NCBI GenBank assembly: GCA_965603515.1
Contig: CBFDDH010000001.1
Coordinates: forward strand, 116,611 to 180,610
Reading direction: 5' to 3'
DNA from: JAUVZL01 sp965603515
Lineage (GTDB): Bacteria; Hydrothermota; Tepidihabitantia; SM23-42
DNA: 64,000 bases
Position 1 is the stretch's first letter, and each line of letters opens with the position of its first letter. The notes under the pieces were generated by a model. The model saw nothing but the letters and a program-made list of their open reading frames with translations. It ran no database searches and was not told the origin of the DNA. Positions 53,362-62,549 of this stretch are shown piece by piece. The position numbers and the translations under genes are program-made.

Positions 53362-54273
53362 ATGAAATCATTCAACGAATTGATTGCTACTGCTAAGAGA
53401 AACGGCAAAAAAAGATGTGTCGTGATCATGGCACAGGATTCAACCGTGCTTGAGGGCATCAAGTTAGCTCAGGAACTCGACCTCATATACCCGGTCCTGG
53501 TTGGCGATCAAATGAGTATAAAAGAACACGGTAAAACGGTTGACCTGGATTTAGACAATGTTGAAATACACAATGTTACTGAAGAAAATGAGGCACTGAA
53601 AAAGGGGATTGAGCTCGTCAAGGAAAAAGGAGACTTCCTTATGAAGGGGATGGTTTCCACATCAGCATTCCTAAAGGGTGTTCTGAATCGGGATTGGGGG
53701 CTGCGTACGGGTAAAATCCTGAGCCACATCGCAGTTTTGGAGATACCTGAATACGCTAAACTGATCTTCATGTCCGATGGCGGGATGAACCCGAAGTTGG
53801 ATCTGAATATCCGACTCGACATAATCAACAATGCCATCGAGACGCTGCATATACTTGGTATCGAAGAACCAAAAATTGGTCTCATCGCAGCCAGCGAAAC
53901 CATCCACCCTGATATGCCTGAGACAATTGATGCGGCAGAAATCGTGAAGCTTTATGAAAAGGGTGAAATAAAAGATTGTATTATTGAAGGACCATTTGGA
54001 TTTGATGTACCAATCTCTAAAGAGGCAGCAGAACACAAAAGAATCCAAAGTAAAATTGCCGGTGAAGTAGATTTCTTGCTAATGCCCAGTATTTCTGCGG
54101 CTAATATCTGGGCAAAAGGGTTGATATTCTTCGCAAATACAAAGGCCGCTGGTATGGTTGCTGGTGCAGCCAAACCAGTTATTATGCTTTCCCGTGCTGA
54201 CAAACCTGAAACAAAATTAAATTCAATCGCCCTGGGCGTTGCTTTATCAACAAGCAAAGCACCCGGCGCCTAA
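53362..54273 (+). CDS. ptb: Phosphate butyryltransferase/acetyltransferase family
   Basis: 303 residues, the length of Ptb. LMKGMVSTSAFLKGVLN, FMSDGGMNPKLD and IIEGPFGFDVPIS are motifs of the PTA_PTB family, and GPFGFDVP is characteristic of phosphotransbutyrylases. It swaps CoA for phosphate on butyryl-CoA (or a branched relative), the step before a butyrate kinase makes ATP. No kinase gene is in the window. This gives an outlet for butyryl-CoA formed by the ICM-type mutase on the acyl-CoA island. Confidence 0.92.
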   Translation: MKSFNELIATAKRNGKKRCVVIMAQDSTVLEGIKLAQELDLIYPVLVGDQMSIKEHGKTVDLDLDNVEIHNVTEENEALKKGIELVKEKGDFLMKGMVSTSAFLKGVLNRDWGLRTGKILSHIAVLEIPEYAKLIFMSDGGMNPKLDLNIRLDIINNAIETLHILGIEEPKIGLIAASETIHPDMPETIDAAEIVKLYEKGEIKDCIIEGPFGFDVPISKEAAEHKRIQSKIAGEVDFLLMPSISAANIWAKGLIFFANTKAAGMVAGAAKPVIMLSRADKPETKLNSIALGVALSTSKAPGA

Positions 54274-54312
54274 GCATCAGAGCAACTATTCTTTTAGAAC
54301 CAAGGACCACGA

Positions 54313-57132
54313 ATGCTGGCAACTGATATAGTGGATACCAGGAAGATCGTTGAAGCACTAAAATCCTCGAATAAGTCGCGTGTTGCAGGTCTTGTCGGAT
54401 CATCAAAGGCTCTTTTCATACTGAACCTTACAAAGTATTTCCCCCAGGTAATTTTCATTGTAAACGTGGAAAATATAGACAAGAGGTTTGGTCAACTAAA
54501 AAAACTGGTGCCCCAAACACTGATCATCGATGAAGTAAATCCCTACTACCAGACATCCAAAATCATCATCACAACTAAAGATCTCCTGGAACAAGATATT
54601 TTGGCCAAAGAAGGAGTGACTTTTTCTAAAAGCCAGAAGATCGATACTGAAAACATCATTAGTAGATTGAATCAAATAGGCTATACTCGAGAGGACATCG
54701 TCGAGGAAACAAATGAGTATGCATTGCGCGGCGGCATCCTTGATATCTACGAACGAGGTAACGAGCCAGTAAGGCTTGAGCTATATGGCGATCAGATATT
54801 TTCGATACGCAAATTCAATATTCAGACTCAGCGTTCAGTTGAAACGATCCAGGACATCACCCTTCGACTCGCCAAACCGATGTCTCCAAAACCACTCATG
54901 GAGCTAATAGGCACTGAAGCAGTTGCGGTCAGTGAAATGGATATCGATCTCGTAATGAACCATATCTTGATAAGTTCAACTGGAGAATTTAACTATAACT
55001 TCACCCAGCCTTTTGAGTATTTCGGCGACCTCACCAAACTGAAAGAGGATATTGAAAAGAAAAACTATGTCTTCAAATTCTTCACCACGCATAAAAGCCT
55101 GGCTGAGCGACTGAAGACAGTACTCGGTGAAATAGAAATACATCACATCCCCCTGGAACGCGGTTTCCTGGACCGAAATACCAAAATAGCGTATCTAACA
55201 GAGACTGAAATTTTTGGTGAAATAAGACGTAAAAAGCCTGCCTATCACGGATTGTTTGTCGACGATCTAATTGGTTTGAAAGGAGGGGATTATGTCGTCC
55301 ATTCAGACTATGGAATCGGACAATTCAAAGAATTGACCCTCGTCGATTTTGAAAACAGAAAAGTCGAATGTCTGCGCATTGATTATGCGGGCACGGATAA
55401 AGTCTACTTGCCTATTGAAAGAATGAATCTGCTCGAGCGGTACATCGCCACCCGTGAACAACCACCTAAACTTTCCAAGTTGGGCAGTGAAGTATGGTTG
55501 AAAGCCAAGAACAGGGTGAAGAAAGCGACTGAACGCCTTGCCATCGATCTGTTGAACTTGTATACACGGCGGTCCCAGGAAAAGGGCTTTTCCTTCGGTC
55601 AGGATACCATGGAAATGAACGAATTGGAAGCATCATTCCCCTATGAAGAAACACCGGATCAGAAAAAGGCGATCCAAGATGTTAAACTCGATATGGAAAC
55701 ACCTAAACCAGCCGAGAGACTAATATGCGGTGATGTGGGTTATGGAAAAACTGAGATCGCTTTGCGCGTGGCATTCAAAGCAGCGTTGGATAGTAAGCAG
55801 GCTATGATTCTCTGTCCAACTACCCTGCTCGCTTTTCAACACTATACAACGTTCAAGAAAAGACTGGAACCATTTCCACTAACCGTAGAAATGGTTTCTC
55901 GATTCCGGAAAAAAGAAGAATTAAAAAAAATACTCAAAGATATCGCCAAAGGCGGCATTGACATTGTAATCGGCACACACCGACTGCTCCAGCCAGACGT
56001 ACAGTTCAAGGATTTAGGGCTCCTGATAATCGATGAAGAACAACGATTTGGAGTTGTCCAGAAGGAAAAAATAAAGAACCTCAAGCCCGGCATCGACAGT
56101 TTCTATTTATCAGCCACACCGATACCACGGACGCTTTATATGGGGTTAACTGGTCTAAAGGATATTTCTAATATCTACACGCCACCGCCTGGAAGAAAAG
56201 ATATCATCACAAAAATAATCTATTATGATGAAGATGAAATCAGGAAAATTATCCAGGCAGAGTTATCAAGAGGTGGTCACGTGATATTCATCCACAACCG
56301 CATTCAAACGATCGAAACGGTACGTGCAAAACTTCATAAGACAATGCCGAGCTTGAGAATATGTTTGCTCCACGGCCAGATGCGGGAAGATATAACTGCG
56401 AAACGCATGGTCGCTTTTTTGGAAGCGAAATACGACCTCCTGTTATCCACCGCGATCGTGGAATCTGGACTTGATATGCCACATGTCAATACGATAATTG
56501 TCGATCACGCCGACATGTTCGGACTCGCTGATCTCCATCAGCTGCGCGGCAGGATCGGTCGTTCTGATATCCAAGGTTATGCTTACTTTATTGTCCCGTC
56601 ACGCCGTCGGATCACTGACGAGGCGAATAAAAGGTTGAGTGCGCTGGTGTCATACACGACACTCGGTTCAGGTTTCCGCCTGGCCCTACGCGACATGGAA
56701 ATACGCGGGGTCGGTAACCTCCTGGGCAAAGAACAATCCGGTCATGTAAACTCGATTGGTTACCGCCTATACGTAAAAATACTGGGTAAAGCAGTCAGCG
56801 AACTGCAAGGCAAAAAAATCTTGCAGGAACCAATACTCGACCTCAAAATGGAAGCCTATTTCCCGAGTTCCTATATCGAGAAAACCTATGAGCGAACCGC
56901 TCTTTATAAAAGGCTTCTCGATACTGAATCGAAATACGAACTTGATAAAATAGCCGAAGAAATCGTTGATCGCTTTGGTAAATATCCTGAAGAAGTTAAA
57001 AATCTCTTCTTGCTCTCTGGAATTCGGTTGCGCGCTCGGGAACTCGGGGCCACCGAAGTAATCCGCCGACAACAACACATTAATTTTTACAAAGAGGGTA
57101 AAGTCATACACCGGGCTAGAGTCAAATGTTAG
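54313..57132 (+). CDS. mfd: Transcription-repair coupling factor Mfd, short form
   Basis: 939 residues, about 200 fewer than E. coli Mfd. A reduced UvrB-like N-terminal module keeps YALRGGILDIYERG; the RNA-polymerase-interacting CarD-like domain begins near residue 315 (LKGGDYVVHSDYGIGQF). The translocase has Walker A GDVGYGKTEIA, DEEQ, SATPIPRTLY and QLRGRIGRSDIQGYAYF. A short C-terminal TRCF domain follows. It removes stalled RNA polymerase and recruits UvrA. AAGGA precedes the ATG. The shortening is mainly before the RID, so UvrA recruitment through the N-terminus may be altered. Confidence 0.95.
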   Translation: MLATDIVDTRKIVEALKSSNKSRVAGLVGSSKALFILNLTKYFPQVIFIVNVENIDKRFGQLKKLVPQTLIIDEVNPYYQTSKIIITTKDLLEQDILAKEGVTFSKSQKIDTENIISRLNQIGYTREDIVEETNEYALRGGILDIYERGNEPVRLELYGDQIFSIRKFNIQTQRSVETIQDITLRLAKPMSPKPLMELIGTEAVAVSEMDIDLVMNHILISSTGEFNYNFTQPFEYFGDLTKLKEDIEKKNYVFKFFTTHKSLAERLKTVLGEIEIHHIPLERGFLDRNTKIAYLTETEIFGEIRRKKPAYHGLFVDDLIGLKGGDYVVHSDYGIGQFKELTLVDFENRKVECLRIDYAGTDKVYLPIERMNLLERYIATREQPPKLSKLGSEVWLKAKNRVKKATERLAIDLLNLYTRRSQEKGFSFGQDTMEMNELEASFPYEETPDQKKAIQDVKLDMETPKPAERLICGDVGYGKTEIALRVAFKAALDSKQAMILCPTTLLAFQHYTTFKKRLEPFPLTVEMVSRFRKKEELKKILKDIAKGGIDIVIGTHRLLQPDVQFKDLGLLIIDEEQRFGVVQKEKIKNLKPGIDSFYLSATPIPRTLYMGLTGLKDISNIYTPPPGRKDIITKIIYYDEDEIRKIIQAELSRGGHVIFIHNRIQTIETVRAKLHKTMPSLRICLLHGQMREDITAKRMVAFLEAKYDLLLSTAIVESGLDMPHVNTIIVDHADMFGLADLHQLRGRIGRSDIQGYAYFIVPSRRRITDEANKRLSALVSYTTLGSGFRLALRDMEIRGVGNLLGKEQSGHVNSIGYRLYVKILGKAVSELQGKKILQEPILDLKMEAYFPSSYIEKTYERTALYKRLLDTESKYELDKIAEEIVDRFGKYPEEVKNLFLLSGIRLRARELGATEVIRRQQHINFYKEGKVIHRARVKC

Positions 57133-57137
57133 GAAAC

Positions 57138-57212
57138 CCTCTTCCTTAAAAAGGGAGAAGGTGTATTAATTGGTTACTTTCCTCTCCTCTTTGAGGAGAG
57201 GATAAAGGTGAG
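57138..57212. repeat. Two hairpins after mfd
   Basis: 57180-57202 is a perfect 10-base-pair stem with a three-base loop (TCCTCTCCTC/GAGGAGAGGA); just before it, CCCTCTTCC and GGGAGAAGG form a weaker stem. No T-run follows, so this is more likely an intergenic palindrome than a classic terminator, though it may protect the mfd 3' end. Confidence 0.6.
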
Positions 57213-57275
57213 GAGTTCATTTGATAAATTCAAAATCAAGGAATAAAGATGTGTCTAAGTTTCTAGTATGAGCTC

Positions 57276-57303
57276 TTGACTTTAAGTACGCTGTATATAG
57301 AAT
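57276..57303 (+). promoter_or_regulatory. Promoter of the small membrane protein gene
   Basis: TTGACT (57276-57281), 16-base spacer, TAGAAT (57298-57303); expected start near 57310, followed by AAGGAGG at 57313-57319. Confidence 0.75.
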
Positions 57304-57325
57304 TTATAATAATAAGGAGGAAACA

Positions 57326-57628
57326 ATGGAGAAAAAATTCAAGGCACTTCGTACTATATCAGTCATATTTAAAGTGATTGCCTGGTTCATTGCGGTCATG
57401 ACGATCATCGGTTTCGTCGTCATGCTCGTAGGTGGTGCTGCTTTATCCCAGTACAGTCACCGTTATGGCGGACCCGGGATGTTAGGACCGCTCGGCGGTA
57501 TCGCCATGGCATTTTATATACTGATCATTGGTACATTGTGGTTCATCAGCCTGCTGGCTGGTGCAGAAATAATTCTCGTCATTTTAGGAATCGAAGAAAA
57601 TACCCGGGCGATAAAACCACCGGCATAG
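57326..57628 (+). CDS. Small membrane protein of unknown function
   Basis: 100 residues with two or three hydrophobic helices (about 12-40 and 56-92) and a Gly/Pro/Tyr-rich loop SQYSHRYGGPGMLGPLGG between them. Strong AAGGAGG ribosome site and its own promoter make it a real gene. The C-terminus IEENTRAIKPPA is cytoplasmic-like. No family recognised. Confidence 0.8.
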   Translation: MEKKFKALRTISVIFKVIAWFIAVMTIIGFVVMLVGGAALSQYSHRYGGPGMLGPLGGIAMAFYILIIGTLWFISLLAGAEIILVILGIEENTRAIKPPA

Positions 57629-57957
57629 CGAGATTGCCCGACGAAATATATGAAATGGTGACTGGGTGAAACGGAGAACACACCCTGCTGGAGAAACTGG
57701 ATTCCCTGGTCCCTTCGACATATAACTCAGGACAAGCTCGCCAGAGAATGACTCAATTACTTAATAACCCGGGAAGCAAGCCCCAAGAGCGCAAGGAGAT
57801 GGCACTGCGTGCGGAACTGGTCGCTTCGCAACGGTTAAGGTTCACTAGTGTGAACGGTTATGGCACTACCGTGCGGTCCCTGAATTTCTAACGCTTTAAA
57901 CGCTATTAACGGGCTAAACGATCTAAACGTCTTTTAATAACTCTATTACTGGTGTTC
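57629..57957. other. Gene-free interval, possibly structured
   Basis: No ORF fits. Seen here: a perfect short hairpin GTTCAC-TAGT-GTGAAC, two GGCACT..CGTGCGG repeats flanking it within 75 bases, and an AAACG-rich stretch just before the downstream ACT gene end. A small RNA is possible but not recognised. Confidence 0.4.
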
Positions 57958-58422
57958 TCAGATTCCGAATTCGGTGCAAATAGCACCGATGGCGTCCATT
58001 ACCCTTTCTTTCTTGACTACGATATTCAATGCCGATATCGAAGCACTGATCATCTCAATATTTATCTTGCGCTCAGAGAGTTGCGCAAATACCTTACCTG
58101 CCACACCCGGTGTTGATGACAACCTGGAACCATGAACCGTGATCATCGCACAGTTACGATCAACAAGAAGATCCTTGGCATGGTATTTCTTCTTGAGGTT
58201 ATCTAAGACCCTGCACACGTGTTCAAAGTTTGCTTCACGGACTGCAAGAGAGATATCCGCGTGTCCTTTGCCAAGTGAACTAGTGCAAATCAACTCAATG
58301 TTCAACCCTTGCTGGCCTAATGCACTGAAAATATCAGCGGCAACACCAGGGCGATCAGCAACCCGATGCAGGGTAACTTTTGCAAGCTGCGTGTAATCAA
58401 TACCATCGACAATTTTTTCTAT
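57958..58422 (-). CDS. Double ACT-domain protein (aspartokinase regulatory-domain-like), probable AUA start
   Basis: 154 residues if begun at ATA 58422-58420, which lies eight bases after GGGAGG. The first ACT domain reads VDGIDYTQLAKVTLHRVADRPGVAADIF (shortened here) and the second CAMITVHGSRLSSTPGVAGKVF, the pattern of aspartate kinase C-terminal regulatory domains. In frame there is a TAA just upstream and no ATG, GTG or TTG before a TTG at 58305, which would delete most of the first ACT domain. No kinase domain is attached, so it resembles a free aspartokinase beta subunit or an amino-acid sensor. The AUA start or a point mutation is the open question. Confidence 0.75.
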   Translation of the reverse strand: MEKIVDGIDYTQLAKVTLHRVADRPGVAADIFSALGQQGLNIELICTSSLGKGHADISLAVREANFEHVCRVLDNLKKKYHAKDLLVDRNCAMITVHGSRLSSTPGVAGKVFAQLSERKINIEMISASISALNIVVKKERVMDAIGAICTEFGI

Positions 58423-58442
58423 GGCTTTTACCTCCCTTTACC

Positions 58443-58460
58443 CAGGCGATTTTTCGCCTG
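58443..58460. other. Short perfect hairpin between C25 peptidase and ACT gene
   Basis: CAGGCG-ATTTTT-CGCCTG, six base pairs, 20 bases before the ACT gene ribosome site. No U-run follows on the minus strand, so it is not a standard terminator; it may be a processing or mRNA-stability element. Confidence 0.5.
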
Positions 58461-58465
58461 AGGAC

Positions 58466-61400
58466 TTACCGGGCTATTATGAACTTCTCAATGACCTCGT
58501 CGTGATTGCTTTGATTACGGACGAGCGCTTTTACCAAATACACACCGTTGCTGATCTCATCAGTGTACTCATCAAACCCGTTCCAGAATATCTGATTATA
58601 CCCAGCCTGAACAGGTACATCGAGGAGCGTCTTTATCAACCTGCCGGCTATCGTGTATATCTTGATGTCAACCAAACCCGAACCTGTCAGTGAAAAAGTG
58701 AACCAAGCACCTGAACTATCCTCGATTGGATTTGGGTAAATGAGGAAATTATCGATCGAAATCCTGCCGTGGAGCTCAGCATTTAGAACGATAGTTTCTA
58801 CTGTCTGATTATAATAATTATCCGATACATAAATAGTCAAAGTATCAACCGATTCAGGAAGTACAAGGTCGACATTGAACTCACCGGTCATGTAAGAATT
58901 CCTATCATACATGAAATAATCTCTCAAGTCGATTTTGTTCCCGATATCCTGGTTTATGTAAAGATAAAACCCGCGCGTGTCATTAACTGAATTAAGGAGA
59001 TTAATGCCGCTGCTATCAGAGACCCGACCCGTGAGGGTAAATTCCTTTTCAACCCAGTCATCATTTGCCAGCTGTTTTGCCCCATCATAAAGACTGATCA
59101 AAGGACCGGTATCATCAGTCGACGGTGCAGCGCTGCCATATACCCTTATTGAATCGTAAAACCCGGTCTTACGAGCCACAAAGCTACTCAGTTTTATTAC
59201 TGGTAAATGGGTCGTAACAATGCGCGGCGCAATAATCCTCGCTGTATCATCACTCCAGAAACCATGGTAGATCTCCTTACCGTCGATAAAGTAACCAAAC
59301 CCCACCCATGAACTAGGACCATTCTGAACGTCCCTATACACCCATCCGCTGATCTTGTTTGCCGAAGCCTGGTTAAAGATCTCGATATGCGTCGTGTCCC
59401 GGACAAATGCCTTGAGGTAAAACTGGGACTGATCAGTAGTGATCGTCAATTTGTCTACCGGTCTCAGCGAGTCAGGTGACGCATTAATGATCATTTGTTC
59501 AGTTGGCTTTCTCGTCCTGGTCGCCGGATCACCGATCAATAAATAGTGCAAATACCAGAAACCATCACGGGCTGCAAAACAGCATTCGCCCATAGTCAAA
59601 TTAGTATCTGGATCAGTGAGCAGGCTTGTTAAACGCTGTCCGATAAGAGTATTAGGACCGCAATTCGTTCCAGCAGTCGCGGCCAAGGTGCCGATAGCTC
59701 CGTCTTTGATCCTCACGAATTCCTCGCCAATTGCCTCATAATCAGAATCATTGAACCGCCCTACAGTACACGAGCCAAAATACCAGACGAAATTCCTGCG
59801 GCCATTTCGGACCTCAGGCATATTTTTGTCATAGAAAAGCCCTTCATGAGCAAGGTCATGCATATTACCGTGACCAAAATAGATGCCAAAATAAGCGCCC
59901 TTGTTTAATTCCCTGATAAACGCTTTTCGTGCAGCTACCTTTTCACCAGCGGGTGGTGGAATAGGTTCATAACTAATCATATAGACCTTAGCGAAATCAT
60001 AGAAAGAGTCCGGGACATATGGTATCATATTTTCACACGGGCCACAATGAAGAAAAGGACCTTCCCAATTTGTCCCATATTCATCATCACCAGCCAGAAT
60101 TATCCTCTTATTCCATATGCCGTCAATATTCTGAGTTTCATAAGTAGTGAGTTTCTCAATAAAATCCCTCACTTCTTTATTCGTCCGCACGGTAATGCGT
60201 CCGAGTATCATCGACTCACCCATGCCATCGAAATTAACATACTCCCCCTCGTAGATCACATTCGATGCCGGTGGGATACCAGGGTTACCAGACAGGGTCG
60301 AACCTCTTTCATACAGCGGTATGAAATTCGGTTGATTCTGCTTGGCGAGGTTATTCTTGTAATCATACGTTGCATCGCCAACGAGCAGAACATAGGTAGG
60401 GACTGTCGTCCAATTATTCGTTGTATAGTACAAAAAATGCTTTATTGCCAGCGGATCATATTTCCCATAGGAGAAGTCATCGTAAATATCATCAACACTA
60501 ATGACCTTGGTCAGGTAATCCTGCCTGCGATGATCAGCCAAAGGCGTTATTGCATTGCGAAAATTCGGATGGGTGATTATCAAATATTCGCAGCCGGGCG
60601 ATGCCGTCCTCAAACCACCGGGGTTACAATCCAAGAGAACTGCGGACTTGGCAAACGAAAGCTTTGAGAAGTAAAGAAGCTGGAAAGAATCGACCGCACC
60701 GGATATTTGCAATTGATCACTGCCTATCGTGTAATCACTCAATAACCTGGGTTTTCTCAGATCAGTGATGTCAAGCAATACAGGATTACTGCCAACGCTT
60801 GAACATTCTATTGAATAATCTTGTCCACTCGTGTATAAAGCATGAAAAGGTTCATCCAGAATAGTCTGCCTTTGGTAGCGCAGGTCCGCACTGTTAAAAA
60901 AAGCCGTTAAGGCATTCGTGGTTCCTGAAGGCCGGAGAAGAGTCAGGGTTAAAACCGACGAGTCACTGGCGAGCGAGCCGGTTCCGAAAAGATAGTGGGG
61001 TGGCAAGTGGTCGCGTATCGTTAAACCAAGCGTATCATAGAGAAAAATAATGCCGTCGAGATCGATCTGATAAATCCACGAACCGTAATTTAAAGTAAAA
61101 AGACCGACTTTGACCTCAGCCGAACCAGCGGCATTTGGATGTTGAACATTTATTGAACCACTCCCGCTTGAACCGCCACCCGGAGAAACGTTAAGCCAGT
61201 ACCAGTTCGTACCCGAGCGCGTTGGATTGCTGATATCTTCTTCGAAATGGACAATCTCATCAACCAAGGTTTCAAGTGTATTGCCGTTCCATGCTGCATT
61301 AACAGACTCCATTCTCTGACCATTAGTACCGCCAAACGTAAACCAGTAAACATTGTCGAGTGCATAACCATTTTCATACCAGGAGTACCCAGTATCAACA

Positions 61401-62326
61401 ACAAAATGGTTGGCTGGATAGCCGTAAAACAATAGATAATCCTGCGCGTCAAAACTGCGATCATCCTCACCAGCCACATAAACTGGCACCTCGACGAGTG
61501 AATCACCAAAAGCAGTCTGTACATCCCTTGGCAAAAGCTCAAATGCCGCCGTGTAGATCTTCATGGTCTGGGGATCGAACTGGGCTGGGTCAAGACCAGC
61601 ATCATCGAGCACATCATGGTCGATCTTGTAAAGTCCTTCTTCGTCAACTATGATCTTAAACCAAACACCGCTTTCAAAAGGATTATCCATAACCTGCAGA
61701 GGTTCACGTAACCAATGTTTGCATTGTCCATAATTGATTATCGTTTGCTTATACATATTTTCAAACCCCTTGTCAATAATGGGTTTGCTCTTCGGGATTG
61801 TCTTGAACCTGACATGGACCGTGAAGTACTGGACTACCCGTAATTCTCTGGTGACTGGATTATACTGCACCGGGTTAACCCGGACACTTACCGTATAAAT
61901 ATCTCTGAAATATCCAGGTTGTGAAATCTCCATGAAATCAGACGGAAAGTAATCATTTCGCTTGTAGATATCTGAAGGAACCGATTCAAGTTCATATAAA
62001 GATGGTTCATTTATGCCCGGCATGATCACCGGATCAATCATTATATCCTTAAAGACTTCTTCACGACCTTTGCTGATCGTTATTTCAAAATCACCATCCT
62101 GGGGTAAGCCGATCTTGTACAGAAGCGATGGCAAATCAGGCTCGCCCGTTTTATTCAAACGTACTCCATCAGCAAATCCGGTTAGAGATGAAGTCTCTGA
62201 CCGGGCAAATTCGGGCTGACCACGGCTGATTCGGTCGAACGTATACGCAATATCAAGCCCCTTCATGCCAAGTTCCTTCACGCTTGAAGCATTGACAACC
62301 AATAGGATTAAACAAAGGTTAATCAT
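58466..62326 (-). CDS. C25 (gingipain/PorU-like) cysteine peptidase with FlgD-like C-terminal sorting domain
   Basis: 1286 residues. Signal peptide MINLCLILLVVNASS, then a long beta-rich N-terminal region, then the caspase-fold C25 domain (about 590-930) with catalytic His near 817 (YFGHGNMHDL) and Cys near 852 (WYFGSCTVGRFND). Ig-like segments follow. The last about 90 residues (YPNPIEDSSGAWFTF, DIKIYTIAGRLIKTL, QIFWNGFDE, SNGVYLVKALV) are the FlgD-like/type IX-type C-terminal sorting domain. It is exported and likely cell-surface or secreted; PorU-like sortase activity or general proteolysis are both possible. It overlaps the Trm112 gene by eight bases. Confidence 0.9.
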   Translation of the reverse strand: MINLCLILLVVNASSVKELGMKGLDIAYTFDRISRGQPEFARSETSSLTGFADGVRLNKTGEPDLPSLLYKIGLPQDGDFEITISKGREEVFKDIMIDPVIMPGINEPSLYELESVPSDIYKRNDYFPSDFMEISQPGYFRDIYTVSVRVNPVQYNPVTRELRVVQYFTVHVRFKTIPKSKPIIDKGFENMYKQTIINYGQCKHWLREPLQVMDNPFESGVWFKIIVDEEGLYKIDHDVLDDAGLDPAQFDPQTMKIYTAAFELLPRDVQTAFGDSLVEVPVYVAGEDDRSFDAQDYLLFYGYPANHFVVDTGYSWYENGYALDNVYWFTFGGTNGQRMESVNAAWNGNTLETLVDEIVHFEEDISNPTRSGTNWYWLNVSPGGGSSGSGSINVQHPNAAGSAEVKVGLFTLNYGSWIYQIDLDGIIFLYDTLGLTIRDHLPPHYLFGTGSLASDSSVLTLTLLRPSGTTNALTAFFNSADLRYQRQTILDEPFHALYTSGQDYSIECSSVGSNPVLLDITDLRKPRLLSDYTIGSDQLQISGAVDSFQLLYFSKLSFAKSAVLLDCNPGGLRTASPGCEYLIITHPNFRNAITPLADHRRQDYLTKVISVDDIYDDFSYGKYDPLAIKHFLYYTTNNWTTVPTYVLLVGDATYDYKNNLAKQNQPNFIPLYERGSTLSGNPGIPPASNVIYEGEYVNFDGMGESMILGRITVRTNKEVRDFIEKLTTYETQNIDGIWNKRIILAGDDEYGTNWEGPFLHCGPCENMIPYVPDSFYDFAKVYMISYEPIPPPAGEKVAARKAFIRELNKGAYFGIYFGHGNMHDLAHEGLFYDKNMPEVRNGRRNFVWYFGSCTVGRFNDSDYEAIGEEFVRIKDGAIGTLAATAGTNCGPNTLIGQRLTSLLTDPDTNLTMGECCFAARDGFWYLHYLLIGDPATRTRKPTEQMIINASPDSLRPVDKLTITTDQSQFYLKAFVRDTTHIEIFNQASANKISGWVYRDVQNGPSSWVGFGYFIDGKEIYHGFWSDDTARIIAPRIVTTHLPVIKLSSFVARKTGFYDSIRVYGSAAPSTDDTGPLISLYDGAKQLANDDWVEKEFTLTGRVSDSSGINLLNSVNDTRGFYLYINQDIGNKIDLRDYFMYDRNSYMTGEFNVDLVLPESVDTLTIYVSDNYYNQTVETIVLNAELHGRISIDNFLIYPNPIEDSSGAWFTFSLTGSGLVDIKIYTIAGRLIKTLLDVPVQAGYNQIFWNGFDEYTDEISNGVYLVKALVRNQSNHDEVIEKFIIAR

Positions 62327-62489
62327 TTATTTTCCTCGCTTCATCGATCAACATAACAGGGATATCATCTTTTACTTGATACGCAAGACTGCACTTGTGG
62401 CAAATTAATTCTTCATCTTCTGTTTTGTATTCTAATTCGCCTTTGCATTTCGGACAAACAAGAATTTCCAAGAGTTCTTTCTTGAGCAT
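62319..62489 (-). CDS. Trm112/YcaR-family zinc-ribbon small protein
   Basis: 56 residues, read directly from the sequence: start MLKKELLEILVCPKC, a second Cys pair in LICHKCSLAYQV, and DDIPVMLIDEARKI. The VCPKCxGxL and YxVxDDIPVML pattern is diagnostic for the Trm112p-like (UPF0434) family. AGGAGG six bases before the ATG. Such proteins activate methyltransferases or act in cell-envelope steps. It overlaps the peptidase start by eight bases, so both are co-translated. Confidence 0.9.
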   Translation of the reverse strand: MLKKELLEILVCPKCKGELEYKTEDEELICHKCSLAYQVKDDIPVMLIDEARKIND

Positions 62490-62549
62490 AATACCTCCTA
62501 AGATATAATTAAGGACAATACTTCCAAAACGAATAGCTGTCTATCGATA

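Noticed and set aside
57180..57202. Rho-independent terminator of mfd
   Set aside because: Strong stem but no U-run on either side; listed as a hairpin only.
60047..60667. 206-codon plus-strand reading frame inside the C25 peptidase
   Set aside because: Antisense to a well-supported gene, no ribosome site and no family resemblance.
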